Shown: positions 22,641 through 35,480 of the stretch, piece by piece
Numbering within the stretch: the stretch's first letter is position 1
Layout of the letters: each line of letters opens with the position of its first letter
Origin: Liolophura sinensis
Lineage: Eukaryota > Mollusca > Polyplacophora > Chitonida > Chitonidae
Reading direction: 5' to 3'
Assembly (NCBI RefSeq): GCF_032854445.1
Contig: NC_088299.1
Span: forward strand, 9,543,608-9,607,607
Length of the DNA: 64,000 nucleotides
The notes under the pieces: generated by a model
The model's database searches: none
Told to the model about the DNA's origin: nothing
What the model saw: the letters and a program-made list of their open reading frames with translations, nothing else
Program-made: the position numbers and the translations under genes

Positions 22641-23149
22641 CCAGAGAAATAGCTGGTGTCTACAATCTAAAATGTGACGGGGACCTCCTTGGCGTGGTGG
22701 TCACCATGCTGGCACAGCAAAATGAATCAGGAGCCAATCTCACCAATGCGGTAGCTGTTAGTAGCTATCTTAGCAAGTGAAATGGATGGTTATGCTCACT
22801 GCACTGAAAATGTACAGACCTGTACTAAGTTATTGAACGAGTCTACCCTGTCTACTGTCTTAAATTTCAACCAGCTTATTCACTTTTTGTTTGTGACATG
22901 GTATCTGACATAAGCTCAAAAGAATTTAGCTTTATAGCTGATACAGGGTCAAATACAGAGGTCACCTTGGACAACAGACATGGCTGATGTTCAGAGAATA
23001 GTAGATGTACAAAACTGTGCTTAAACAACCTTGTTAAACCTCTCTTCAGTGACCCTTAAATGTAGCCTAGTTTTACAGAATTAACAACTAAACCTTGGGT
23101 ATTGAGTAGTATTTATAAGACCATACAAGTATATATATCTCTGTGTTCA

Positions 23150-23290
23150 CTATTACTGTGGGTCACAAATTTTAGCATCCTTCATTTGTTAGATTTTTCC
23201 TGATTCCGATTGTTTCATCCACCATACAAGGCCATTTAAGAGTTTTTTATTTGTGAAACTTGATTGCTTCTTGTGGCATACATCCTTTGA
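23150..23290 (+). mobile_element. MITE family D, fragment
   Basis: Shares gattccgattgtttcatcca, ccatacaaggccatttaaga with the copies at 17660 and 45035. The ends are not preserved. Confidence 0.45.
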
Positions 23291-23499
23291 ATTAATTGAA
23301 ATGTCTGAAGTTTAGTGCCACATATTAATCAATCATCTCGCATCAGTCAGAAAGATTGGTCAATTTCTCCTGCTCATCAGTTTGGTGGAAAAGCTGTAGA
23401 AAGTTCAGTGCCAAGGGGTTACAGGAAATGGATTTCACCCATAGGACATGTTATGGTAACTGTTGATGACTTAACTCCCTTGTCTGACTTGAAAGTTCA

Positions 23500-23950
23500 G
23501 TGCCGTGATGGATGAATCGCCATGCCGAATAGACGAGGCCGCCGGCAATAACCTCTTGTGTTAAAGAAGCGATCGTCAAAATATGATTTATGGTTCCTTT
23601 GCGCAGTTGAAATCTAGATCTTCACCTCCGATGTGGCAGGAAAACTATCCCCCATAGGAGGGCTAGGGACAGGAAAGAAATACTGTAATAAAGCAGGCTG
23701 ACAGTAAAGAGCAAGATTAGATTGCAATGATGCCTTCTTGGATATACACTGGGATGACTTATGAGCTTCGGCAGACCTGTTCATTTGTGAACTAGTGATG
23801 AATGGGAGGTGGGTACCACTCATGGCTACCGTCCTCGTTCTCTGGGCCAGATGAAAGATTATATCTATGAGGAGAGTCTGATCTGGGACGGGGCTCACAT
23901 GTATTATTTCTGGGGGGAGAGTCACAACGCTGGTTTAGACTAGGTTGCTA
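23500..23950. promoter_or_regulatory. Unique CpG-containing block, candidate regulatory element
   Basis: Opens with a cluster of CpGs (gaatcgccatgccgaataga, cgaggccgccggcaataacc, gaagcgatcgtc) and continues as unique, mid-GC sequence. The open frame on the minus strand over 23614-23925 resembles nothing known. Confidence 0.25.
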
Positions 23951-24559
23951 AACCAGGTTGAGGCATTCTGGTGGGTGTAAAGAAACCGATACTCGATACT
24001 TCACCGGTAAAAAAATAAAAGTCTTTTAAAGGGTGACATTTTGTGGCATGTTTGCATTCCCTGCTCTCTCTATCTAGTCCACACAACCCACGCCTCAGAC
24101 CCTCTTAAAGTCAACCCCTCAAGCAATTATTTCCCTTCATCTTGTGAAAAGAGAACAACCGCAAATTCACTATACATGTAAAAGTGACCTTCCAGAAAAA
24201 GTCCATGTTCATTGTCCGTTGTCGATTCACTGTACACGTAAGAAAAAAACATCCCAGAAAAAGTCCCAGGTTACCTAGTCCTCAGGCCACATGTTAAGGT
24301 AAAGGTCCGTGTTGAAAAGGTACATGTAGGATGTCAGAAATTTGACTGACCTACACAGACAGACAAGCAGACTGACGAGCAGACAGATGAATATACCAAG
24401 CTGTTTGTCAGAAGTGAAATAAATAATATAACGACATCACCAAGGAGCAGTCTGAATTTTTAATGTTGATGCTCAGTTCCCGGAGTCAATGAAATGCTTG
24501 AAGCAAATTACATTGTAGTCTGTTTTAAGGAAATGTTTAAAATTTTGGTTATATGTAAA

Positions 24560-24920
24560 ATGTACTTTGCATCACCACAATGAGCAGGCTGCCTAATAAC
24601 CTTGCTCCTTTTGAGGCAGTGAGACAGGAGCATCTGTCAGCTTTCTATCAGATATTTGCTGCTGGCTTGATGTTCATTGCTAACAAACCCTGCAGAGAAG
24701 GGAAAAGAAATATCTCTCCTTTTGCAAATGTGGACGTAATTTGAACAAAGCGCGCCACTCAAGCCGCAGTGTGAGAAGTTAGGGGAACTATTATAGAGGC
24801 GAGATTACAGCCGAACTGCCTGTTCTTATAGATCAAATTAGTCGCTGAGCCGGTGACAAGAGGCGCAAAAAAAGATGGCCGCTGCGGCTCTTCACACAGG
24901 GGCCTTTTACCAGGAAATCA
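24560..24920. promoter_or_regulatory. Unique block, candidate regulatory element
   Basis: High-complexity sequence with caaagcgcgccactcaagcc, gaggcgagattacagccgaa and gcaaaaaaagatggccgctg, rich in CpG relative to the intron around it. Stops in all frames. Confidence 0.27.
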
Positions 24921-25239
24921 ATATTTATGTTCTGGGCTGTGAAACGGATTCCAGACGACTTAGAAAAAGCAATCTGGGTACATGTGTTAAATTCAACACC
25001 AGTGAAAGATCACATGGACCATAAGTTTTTTTTTTTTTTTTTTTTTTACTTTTTTCTCTGTTTTTCTTTACATCAGTTCTCATTTTTCTTGGTCACCTTT
25101 AATGTACTTTTTTTTTGTAGTCTAAAAAGCTTTGGCCTGCCATGGACAAAAAAGAAATAGAAGAAGATAAATGAACAGGAAAGGTACTTCTGGATATTGG
25201 TGAAAACAGAAGTCCAGTAGTGTACGGATGTAGTACATG

Positions 25240-25345
25240 GGAAGGTCTGGCAGCAACATGGGGATGGTTTTTGGGTTTCCGGCACCCATCATATAAGTGA
25301 AATATTCTTGAGCACAGCGTAAATCACCTGTGAGATAAATAGACA
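25240..25345 (+). mobile_element. SINE family B, internally deleted
   Basis: Begins gggaaggtctggcagcaaca, loses the middle, then continues cccatcatataagtgaaata, ttcttgagcacagcgtaaat. It follows a T-rich stretch at 25027-25120. Confidence 0.75.
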
Positions 25346-26878
25346 AACGTACAGATACACCATTATACTTCACAGAGGCAGTAACGGGTGTGTAGAAAAA
25401 AAAATACACATCAGCAGATAAAATAAAGGAAAAAAGTGATGTTTTTGCATGTCTTGGGTCAAAGTCTTCAACTGAAACGATCACAGTGGCATGGCTGAAA
25501 TATGACATTAAATATCAAGGACCCACCATATAAATACTCACTATTCTTTGCTGTCAAGTAAGATTTGAAATATAGGGATGTAAATGACTTGTTTTTGTTT
25601 TTTTTCTTCTTCTTTTTTTTTTTGCTAACTTGTGTGCAGGCAAAGATATGATGCTAGCATTTTGACTTAGAAATGACAATCACATGGTGTTTGGAATAGC
25701 TCTGGTTTTAATGGATGGCAATGGAGGTACAATGGCCAAGATGAACTCTGACCTTCTCCTTCAGTTCCTTGGTAACATGCCCCTTCCTAAGAAGCCTGCA
25801 CCGGGCTCCCTTAGTCTGACACCCATTGTTCTGGGGACAGGCGTGATGTGAGGCCATGTGGCAGAGGTGACATAATTCTCCATGGTGAAGGTGATACAGT
25901 TAAGTGTCTATGGATTAGAACGTGTTGTTGAACAACACGCAATTAGATGCTCTGAATGAGTCATGCAGAGTTGGGCAGCTCTTTGGTGGCTTCTGCGGTC
26001 GACCGACAACACTGCAGGAGAGTCCAACCGATACGAAAGCTCTCTTGTTTCAAGAACGCTTTGCTGTAGTCCCCTGCCTACACCCGCCCCGCCCACACAC
26101 ACACACAAACTAGAAAGATTTCAGTTCCTTTCTAAATAACGCCTTGGGAAGGATTATGAAAGTACATCAAATCGAAATTTTGATCATTTAAACATGAGAA
26201 CAGTTAAAGCCTTAACTGGTTATGTGTTCAGCAGTAAAAACATTAAAACACCTGCTGTAGCATGAAATAAATGTGCACCTCGAATAAAGAAATGTGCACA
26301 TCAGTGATATTTATGTGCACCGCTTATGAGGTAAATACACACTTTTGCCCAGTGATCAATAATTTATGGTATGGTTTATTGAAATTTTGTGAGTTATGTA
26401 CGTTACCCAACATAACCCTAGCTACGGTAGAGCTGTTGTTTGTCAAAGGCGTTTTAAGTAGTCTTCAATCGTGCTATTAAAATGTTATCTGAATTTGTGG
26501 ATGTAAAACAGTATGCAGGGAAGAGTTTATGAATCAACCAATGTTTCGTTATGTCATCATTGCTAATGTTCCGTCATGTCATCATTGCACATCACCTGCT
26601 GATTTCACAGATTTATTATCATGTTCTAGGAGTAAGTCTTCATGTTATCGTGTCCCATCATGGTAAAATTGATAAAAACATCTATCTCTATAGTCATTGT
26701 AATGTTAATGCCCATGAGGCCCTGAAATTTAAAAGTCTGGCTTACTGCGAAACATACACACGTTAGATTATATTATACAGTACCCGTTAGTGCAGTCCAA
26801 TTCAGTGTTCGTGCTCAATTGTGCAAATTTAGTTCGGGATAAGTTATAAAAGTTCCCTTGTTTATTGTGTGATTTCAG

Positions 26879-26959
26879 AAGCGATTTGTCAAAGGGCTCC
26901 GACAATACGGCAAGAACTTCTTCAAGATCAGAAAAGAGATGTTGCCACACAAAGAAACG
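26879..26959 (+). CDS. RERE: Atrophin exon f: middle of SANT domain
   Basis: A 27-codon exon, phase 0-0, isolated between introns of 9.25 and 11.7 kb. It encodes [20 protein letters not shown] and MLPHKET (residues 195-221). [21 protein letters not shown] is almost invariant in RERE-type proteins and forms the second and recognition helices of SANT. Acceptor gtgatttcag, donor acg|gtaagt. Skipping it would keep frame but destroy the domain. Confidence 0.96.
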
Positions 26960-27759
26960 GTAAGTTGACATTTTTATCTGGCCTTTTAATGCAAGATAAC
27001 AAAACGCTTGTTTTTTTTTTTGTGTGATGTCTTCAAAATGATGTGAATAGAGGGTGTTGCCTTGCCAGATTTTCAGCATGGAGAGAAGCAGTGGATGGGA
27101 ACTTTTGATAGAACTGTTCTTCACATCATCCAAAGTCACCCAAAGATAAAGCTACCAAGATGTATCATCTTAGTGAGATAGTTGCTGGTGTAGCACAGGT
27201 GTGGGTATGTAGTGCTTTATGTTAGTTGCAGGAGTTTTGGGAATCGTGCTGAAAAGTGGTGTACCATGTCCTTAGTCATACACTTCAGTCTGGTTTTAAG
27301 ACAGTCTACCTGTACGTGTAATGTGGAAATAATTAGAAGTGGTTTTTTTCTTGATGCTAGTGTTGTTACTTTTAAACTACAGTAGCATTCTTTATAACCT
27401 GCATTACTTTGTCTTTTTTGTTGCTTTGTGGATCCTCAAAATGTTAATGAATTTCACAATGTTTCTTTTTGTCTAAAAATTTGATCCTACCGTTAGTACC
27501 TCAGGGTCAGTTTGGCAGGGCTGATTTACGTTATGGCATTTTACTTTTTGTTTGATTTCACTTTAAATGTGTGTCCATGATTTTATGATGAATGTACCCG
27601 GGAATGCATTTATTGAAGTTGAGTGTCTTGCGTACAGAATGCGATTTTTCATAGGACGGGATTATGTTATGGTGGAGTGAGATTGTATTAATTAGTTTGT
27701 ACTACTCTTTGTATACAAGTTCACAGATAAAGTTCTCAAATTTTATCTGTGAATATAAA

Positions 27760-27850
27760 TTCATCAGGTGTGTTATACTACAATTGCGACTATCATATGT
27801 AAAGTGATAAATTCTTGCCTATGGCCTTAAACAACAATCAAGTAAAAAAT
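27760..27850 (+). mobile_element. SINE family B-like 3' fragment
   Basis: atcatatgtaaagtgataaa, ttcttgcctatggccttaaa and caacaatcaagtaaaaaa follow the family's 3' order at low similarity. Confidence 0.4.
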
Positions 27851-28339
27851 ATATATACAAATATTACTAATGAGAGCAGCTTGGAATAGACACAAAACAT
27901 CTGTAGAACTTTGGTTTTCTTCCACATAATACCAAGATGGTGTAATTGACGGGTACAGTGTGAGTCTTAACGAGCGCAGAAGGTGTCTCCTAAGACATTT
28001 GCACCAGGCACAGGTGAGGTGGGGTCAGGACACAGTGTGATAATCTCTTCCTTCCCTGCAGGCAATAACCTGTGTCTGTCAGTCAGACATACAAGCCTGA
28101 AGTTTGTTGGGTCACATCTTGGTCTAGATTAGCAGACTGCCTTTGTCCTTGGAGCAGGGATTCAGTTACGCCTGTCATCTCACATTTCTTCACATACTGC
28201 TGATCTAGTCACTGGAACAGAGAACATAGACAACCCCCCTGTGGGTTACCCTGCCCAGCTTCTAGCTATGAATTTCCAGCCATTATCCACACTAAGAGCA
28301 GAGTATCGGGTCTGTACGTAGGTGACAAACAGCTGACCA

Positions 28340-28560
28340 AGAGTTAGAAGTGGCAAAAAGCTGAATGTGAAATTCACGTAGCAAAATAGCGGAATGAGAA
28401 TTCCAAGTGGCAAAAAGCTGGGCGTGAAATTCAGGTAGCAAAAAGCTGAATGTGAAATTTTAAGTTGTACAAGTCTGAATGTGAGAACAAAGTGGCAAGA
28501 AGCTGGTTATGATATCAAAGAGGCATGAAGATGAATATGAAATCCAGGTGAAACATATAG
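28340..28560 (+). repeat. Degenerate tandem repeat, about 32-base unit
   Basis: Recurring gtggcaaaaagctgaatgtg aaattc phrases with insertions and substitutions, about 6 copies. An old array. Confidence 0.65.
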
Positions 28561-28784
28561 TTGAAAGATCAGATGTAAACACCCTAAAGAGGTAGTTACA
28601 CTAACTGAAATATGCTTGAAACATCTATTCACATCTATTGTCTTGACAGCAGCAAATGCAGGGAATTAAAAGTAGTTTCTTGTGGTATAGCCGAACCAGT
28701 TTCAGGTATTCATTTACACGTAGGTAAAGCCGGCTAAAGCAGAGTGTTGTCTAGCTTCTTATTTTTCAGCTTTTGAAAATGGTT

Positions 28785-29258
28785 AATAATGGGTTGTGGT
28801 CATGTGTAGTAGTGATGTCGCAGGGGTTATGTATGGTAGTGATGTGGCAGGGGTTATGATGGGCTGTGGCATGTATGGTAGTGATGTGGCAGGGGTTATG
28901 ATGGACTGTGGGCATGTATGGTAGTGATGTGGCAGGGGTTATGATGGACTGGGCATGTATGGTAGTGATGTGGCAGGGGTTGTGATGGACTGTGGGCATG
29001 TGTGGTAGTGATGTGGCAGGGGTTATGATGGACTGTGGGCATGTATGGTAGTGATGTGGCAGGGGTTATGCTGAGCTGTGGGCATGTGTGGTAGTGATGT
29101 GGCAGGGGTTATGATGGGTTGTGGGCATGTATGGTAGTGATGTGGCAGGGGTTGTGATGGGTTTGTGAGCATGTGTGGTAGTGATGTGGCAGGGGTTATG
29201 ATGGGCTGTGGGCATGTATGGTAGTGATGTGGCAGGGGTTATGCTGAGCTGTGGGCAT
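28785..29258 (+). repeat. 43-base minisatellite, about 11 copies
   Basis: Unit ggtagtgatgtggcaggggt tatgatggactgtgggcatgtat, with spacing of 41-43 bases (28877, 28920, 28961, 29004). It is G-rich on the + strand. Confidence 0.93.
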
Positions 29259-30269
29259 AATGGATCAGAGAAATTAATTGTTCAGCATACAGAAATGCAC
29301 AGTAGAATTAGATGAAATTGGAAAATGTAGTACTAGACAAAATGGCAATGATAATAAAGAGATGGTGTTTAATGCCTCTTTGTGGAAGAGGTTCCAGTCA
29401 TCTGTCATGGGACAGATTTGTATGAGGGAAGGATGCAAGACCAGCCCCGGCAGTCTGTGGGCTGAGCAAACACAGAGGGGCTTCAGGTACCATGATGGAG
29501 TGTTCTTTCTGCAAGCGCACAGGACATAGCCAGAAAAACTCAAAACCCATTGGTTTAAATGGGGGACTGATCCATACTTCAGTACTGCTCAGTGTATCTG
29601 GCTACAAGTGCTGAGCCTTAAGAAACCAGCGGCAAGGGTATGTGCTAAACTGTTTATGCCACTGCAAAACTGTTGGGGTCTTTGATGTTGGGGCAGTTTG
29701 GCTTGGTCCGCACTGTGTGTGGCTTTTCCCTGATATACTATATGTTTGTACACAGTGAGAGTATACAAGGCGCTAAGGCAGGGGCTGGTAAGTGGTAAGT
29801 GCCAGGGCCGGGTAATCAGGCACGTCTGAACATACACAGTTTCTCTGAACCATCCTTCTGTTTCTTAGATGGCATGTTTATACTTACATCCACACATCAT
29901 TTTTAGTGATGCCAGGCCTGCTGTCCACACCTGGCATCAACCCTTGCATCGCTTCTGGGGAGGTGCTACAGGGTGCTCAGGGGTCATTATATAATGACAT
30001 GCAGTTGCTAGCTTGTGTCCTCATCCTGGCGTATGATTCCACTTAGCGATGGTTCATTGTCTCTTTGTTGCCATGACCCCTGTATTTCTGTTGCATTGAA
30101 GACCAGCGACAACTTGATCACTTCATCTGGCCACGGTCATCTCTGTGTTTTTCTTCCTGTGCTTTGTTTCTGTTGTCAGGCATATGTCTATTCGTGTTTT
30201 TGGCTTACATCCTTCACTTTTAAATCCTGGCATGATGTCTTTTTCGGCACCTGAATATCTTGACATGGT

Positions 30270-30440
30270 CTATGTACTATTCCATGATATCATGGCATGG
30301 ATTATGCTACCCTCTTGACGGCATGGCATGGTTTGGCATGGTTTATGTCATTTCACTATATATCTTCCCTTTTGATGCCATGACATGGGTTATGTCGTCA
30401 TCCTAAATGTCATGGCATGGGTTATGTCCTCATTCAAATG
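30270..30440 (+). repeat. Degenerate catggcatgg tandem repeat
   Basis: Four to five diverged units around catggcatgggttatgtc, spaced roughly 50-60 bases. Confidence 0.6.
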
Positions 30441-30779
30441 CCACTGCATTTCCTGATCCCTGTGCAGTGTACATGTATAGAAATTCAGCCTGGCACTTTC
30501 ACCCATATCCATGCCAGCGATGCCAGTTTAACAGTCCTATGATCACCATTATGGCATGAAACATGCATGTTCCTGTTTGAACCATTATATTCCTCCACCA
30601 GTTCTCCACGTCTTCCTGTGTCTGCTTCCATAGCTTACTGTGGCCTCTCACATCTGCCCCAGGGACAGGTTGGTAGATAGTCATGTTGTAACCAGGTAAG
30701 ATAAGAGTACCTGTTCAGCAGCAGTGGTGTGCCCTGATAGTGCATGCTGAACAACTTGTCATAGATAGACAATACCATA

Positions 30780-31370
30780 TAACAGCTGAGCGCTCCCTGG
30801 ATAAAAGTGCCTGTGAATTACGATATCAAAGGGGGTTTGAGGAGCATTACTAGAAGGCTGCAGTCCTGGTGATCCATCTGCCCGGGCTTTGTTCAGCCTA
30901 GAAATGGAAATTCATATCAGCAATTAGGTGAGCTGTGTGGCAGAGCCGAGCTCATTGTCAGCCAGTCCAATCTGTTATTACAGAGGCTAACAGCAGATCA
31001 GAGCCGTCAAACTTAAGCCATGTCAACTGTCCTATTGCCAAGCCGCAGCCGCTGCCTGAATCAGCCCAGCTAACCCTGAGCTGCACGGTGTCTGTGGCCT
31101 GCTCTGAACTGCGGGCTGGGTGCTTGCCTTAGCCCCATAGCCCTGTGTCGGCCGATCAGGCTGCCTGCCTGCCTGCCCGCCTGTGTGGTGTGAGGTGCCA
31201 GCTCTTAGCTATAGCCCAGCTCTCTCTATCCAATACCAGCCCATCTCTCTTTATACCAGTCCTACTGGCCTGACAGACTACAGTAGCGGCCATATTGGAA
31301 ACTGTTTTCTGCGGAGGACTAGCGGCTCTCTGACGTCTTCTCTGTCGTGGATGCTTTCATTGTTCACCTC
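30780..31370. promoter_or_regulatory. Unique GC-rich block, candidate intronic enhancer
   Basis: About 590 bases without repeats. Contains cagcaattaggtgagctg, aagccgcagccgctgcctga and a gcctgcctgcctgcccgcct run. Open frames over it are short and unlike any family I know. Confidence 0.3.
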
Positions 31371-32579
31371 TTAGGTAGGCCCGTTGTCGTTTATGCCTGA
31401 CTGGGTGTTTTTTCTGCCTGAAAATACTATCTTGTTGTGTTTTTGTTATTTTTTTTCTATGTGCGATTTGTGTTGTTACCCTGGTAGGGCTGGGTGAAGA
31501 TGTGTCATAATCAGCCATTGGCAGGGACGTTGTGCTATGCTGAGATACTTGCACGGCGTACATGTACTGGTGAAACGGTATGTGCTACAGTGTCTGCTAC
31601 AGATTCAACCTAGGTACTGGGCTGTCCTAAACTGGGACATGTATGGATGGCAGGCATGCATTTGAGGTGTGGTCTACCTTTCATCAGCCAGTCTTTATTT
31701 GCAGGTAGACTAGGGTGTTGTATAGTGGTTTATGGTGTGACTTTAAGACTGTGGATGTGTTAATCCTGATCATTGCCCAGACTGTGGTGTAAACCAGGGT
31801 CTGCTCTATGCCTGTATCTTAGGCTGATAGTAAGGAGATGAGATTTTCTGTACCATCTGCTACTTTGGGACTACTAAAACGTGCACAGACTGACCCTGAG
31901 TTTGGTGTGGCCAGGTAGGGGGAAGACACATGCTCGGGGGAGTTGGGAGGGGGGGGGGGGGGCTAGCATGCTCTTGTTATCTGCGGGTGTGTCTGTGCTC
32001 AGGGGCAGGCTGATCGTGTGTGTCATGATTTGTTTTAACGTGCGCTCATGCAGCCATTAATCAGGTAACGTATAGGTACATGTCTTGTTTTTTTAACCTG
32101 GATCCATGTACGCATAATGAGATATGTGTGTGTTCGCATAATCTGTTGATGTGTGACAATGAGCCAGGGTGTCAGTTTAAGGACCTGAAACCTGTCTGTC
32201 AAAAGAAGTCAAGCTTACGAACTCATTTGTAAGAGACATCCGTCTGTCAGCTAGCTGTCTACCTTTTCTGCCTGTGACGTGTGTATAGCTTCAGGTTTAT
32301 GTTGGTGTGACATTGGTGTATATTAGAATGACCTTAAGAACATTTTGAGTTGATAGTGTGTGTTCATTTAGTGTGATGTGACATGGGGCAATTTAAAAAG
32401 GTGATAAAATCTATGACATAGGGTGTTATTGGAGAGAGATCAGATTATGTTTCTCATGGGATGCATTATTGTGATGTGTGAATGAGTTCATTATTTTCTG
32501 ACTTGTGGTCAGTCAAATGTGGTGAAGTAGGCTTGCTTTAGGTTGACATAGGACTCATCGAGTCATTGGCTTTTGTCAT

Positions 32580-33650
32580 GTCGTGGCATAAAACTCATTA
32601 TGGACCGGCATGGTAGAGTCCTCAAGTCCTCACGTTTTGAAACGGTCTGACATCTGACTCATTATGGGACAGCATGGTGCACATCAAATCATTAAGTGTT
32701 GTGATGGTGTACTGTGATTCTCATTAGTCTAGTTTGTAATTGAGCAGTGCAGGACTATTTATGCACAAGCATGGTGCACATGTTGGTCAGGTTTTGTAAT
32801 GGGTGTGGCCTGCAACTTGTTCTGGAATAGTATGGTGAACATTGAGTCATCAGGTTTTGTGATGGCATGACTCATTACAAACCAGCGTGATGCACAGTGA
32901 GTCATCAGGCTTTGTAATGGTATGACAGGGGACCGATTATGGAACAGTATGGTGCAAATTGAGTCATCAGGTTTTGTGATGGCATGACTCATTACAAACC
33001 AGCGTGATGCACAGTGAGTCATCAGGCTTTGTAATGGTATGACAGGGGACCGATTATGGAACAGTATGGTGCACATTGAGTCATTAGTGTTTGTAATAGT
33101 GTGACGTGGGACTGATTATGGAACAGAGTGGTGCACATCGAGTCTTCCAGTTTTGTAATGGTGTCACATGGGACAGATCATGGAACAGTGTGGTCCACAT
33201 CAAGTCTTCAAGTTTTGTAATAGTGTCACATGGGACAGATCATGGAACAGTGTCTTGCACATCAAGTCTTCAAGTTTTGTAATAGTGTCACATGGGACAG
33301 ATCATGGAACAGTGTCTTGCACATCAAGTCTTCAAGTTTTGTAATGGTGTCACATGGGACAGATCATGGAACAATGTGGTACACATCAAGTCTTTCAGTT
33401 TTGTAATAGTGTCACATGGGACAGATCATGGAACAATGTGGTGCACATCGAGTCTTTCAGTTTTGTAACAGTGTCACATGGGACAGATCATGGAACAGTG
33501 TCTTGCACATCGAGTCTTCCAGTTTTGTAATGGTGTCACATGGGACAGATCATGGAACAGTGTGGTGCACATCAAGTCTTTCAGTTTTGTAATAGTGTCA
33601 CATGGGACAGATCATGGAACAGTGTGGTGCACATCAAGTCTTCCAGTTTT
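32580..33650 (+). repeat. 62-base minisatellite with 124-base higher-order units
   Basis: The basic unit is gtcacatgggacagatcatg gaacagtgtggtgcacatcaagtctt... of 62 bases; clear copies run from about 33110 to 33650. In the left part a 124-base dimer is repeated (32862 and 32986) carrying atggcatgactcattacaaa. Left-most copies are decayed. Confidence 0.92.
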
Positions 33651-34520
33651 GGTGAGATGTTAGTATATGGCTACACAGCACTTGCTGATGAGATATTAGT
33701 GTATGGCTACACAGTACTTGCTGGTGAGATATTAGTGTATGGCTACACAGGACGTGTTGGTGAGATATTAGTGTATGGCTACACAGTACTTGCTGGTGAG
33801 ATATTAGTGTATGGTTACACAGTACTTGGTGGTGAGATATTAGTGTATGGCTACACAGTACTTGCTGGTGAGATATTAGTGTATGGTTACACAGTATTTG
33901 CTGGTGAGATATTAGTGTATGGTTACACAGTACTTGCTGGTGAGATATTAGTGTATGGCTACACAGGATGTGTTGGTGAGATATTTGTATATGGCTACAC
34001 AGTACTTGCTGGTGAGATATTAGTGTATGGCTTACACAGTACTTGCTGGTGAGATATTAGTGTATGGCTACACAGTACTTGGTGGTGAGATATTAGTGTA
34101 TGGCTACACAGGATGTGTTGGTGAGATATTAGTATATGGCTACACAGTACTTGCTGGTGAGATATTAGTGTATGGCTACACAGGACGTGTTGGTGAGATA
34201 TTAGTGTATGGTTACACAGTACTTGCTGGTGAGATATTAGTGTATGGCTACACAGGACGTGTTGGTGAGATATTAGTATATGGTTACACAGTACTTGCTG
34301 GTGAGATATTAGTATATGGCTACACAGTACTTGCTGGTGAGATATTAGTGTATGGCTTACACAGTGCTTGCTGGTGAGATATTAGTATATGGCTACACAG
34401 TACTTGCTGGTGAGATATTAGTGTATGGCTACACAGGACGTGTTAGTGAGATATTAGTGTATGGTTACACAGTACTTGCTGGTGAGATATTAGTGTATGG
34501 CTACACAGGACGTGTATGTT
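33651..34520 (+). repeat. 36-base minisatellite, about 24 copies
   Basis: Unit ggtgagatattagtgtatgg ctacacagtacttgct, immediately adjoining the 62-base array. Variant gacgtgttggtgag alternates with tacttgctggtgag. The period of 12 codons gives open frames that break only where a one-base insertion (ggcttacac) occurs at 34029 and 34354. Confidence 0.96.
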
Positions 34521-35129
34521 ATGTGTATGTTGTGCAGGGACACACAAGCATTAAGATGATGTATATGTAGAGTAAGGGATGATACTTAGACTGAGAGGTC
34601 TGACTACACTGCAGATAACGTGTTAGTGATACAAGGCAACACATGATATTGACACAGATCGTACTGAAAGTCTTTACATACCCGCTTGCAGAAGTTATGG
34701 GCACAGATGTCACATCCTAAACATGTACATGTATATTTATGAATGTTGCTTACATGCTCGACCTGTTGTGGAGTGATAGCCAGCCAGACTTGGGAGGTGG
34801 TTTCTTGTGTAGATACTGGGTAGCACATATACTGGTCAGTCTTTAGGGTAATGACCAGTGATACATACATGGATTGGTCCAGCTGTTAACTAGGGTAGCG
34901 ATTCAAACAGTACAAGTCACTTGTGAGTAGCATTACTAGAATTTCTGGGATCAGATTATCTTGAGTATTGAAGATGTGCATGATCAAGGATGTCTTTGTT
35001 TCAAAGAAAAATCTTGATCGTGCGATAATTGATCTAATTTCTGGCACCTTGTTCTTATTCTCTATGAAAGATCTGCTAGAGGGTTTAAATACTTGAAGTT
35101 GATACTGCCTGGTCAGCTCAATATAACTA

Positions 35130-35290
35130 TCCTAGGACTTTATTCTTCAACCCTTTCGCATATTCCCCTTTGGAAACCACAGAAAACTTTGTTTCCGTAC
35201 TATCCTTCGAAACTAACTACAGCAGTTTTAATACATTTAACCCTGCTTTTAAGACATAAAGGTCTTCACACTGTCATCCCTCAACACAGC
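35130..35290 (+). mobile_element. MITE-like family C, left-end fragment
   Basis: tattcttcaaccctttcgca matches the family's left end; the interior is diverged and no right end was found. Confidence 0.4.
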
Positions 35291-35337
35291 TTCATGACCC
35301 TGGGGCCTCAAAGTCTACATGTATCCAGTAAATAATT

Positions 35338-35480
35338 CATTTATTTATTTGATTTCTGTTTAATGCTGCACCATACTCATGAATATTCTACTTACACAAC
35401 TTAGAAGCAAGCATGAGCAGGACTTGAACTCTCAGCAAATGCATTAGTGAAAGGCACTGTAGTCATTGTGCTGCACTAGC
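35338..35480 (-). mobile_element. SINE family B, reverse copy with tRNA-like head
   Basis: On the minus strand: A-box-like tagtggttagcctgctagtg, then B box gagttcaagtcctgctcatg, then gaatattcatgagtatggtg and the tail caaataaataaat. The body's middle is missing. It shows that family B carries a tRNA-derived promoter. Confidence 0.78.

Larger units (their letters stand above)
17625..26878 (+). other. Intron 5 (9.25 kb)
   Basis: Splits the SANT domain. It holds a MITE (17660), SINE family B copies (20660, 22519 minus, 25240), a full SINE family A copy (21074 minus), a MITE D fragment (23150) and unique GC-elevated blocks at 21640-22360, 23500-23950 and 24560-24920. The stretches 17850-20650 and 25350-26870 showed nothing recognisable beyond T runs. 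Confidence 0.75.

Noticed and set aside
33540-34570. Consecutive + strand open frames with ILVYGYTVLAGE repeats
   Set aside because: Product of the 36-base minisatellite; frames break at recurring one-base insertions with no selection against them.
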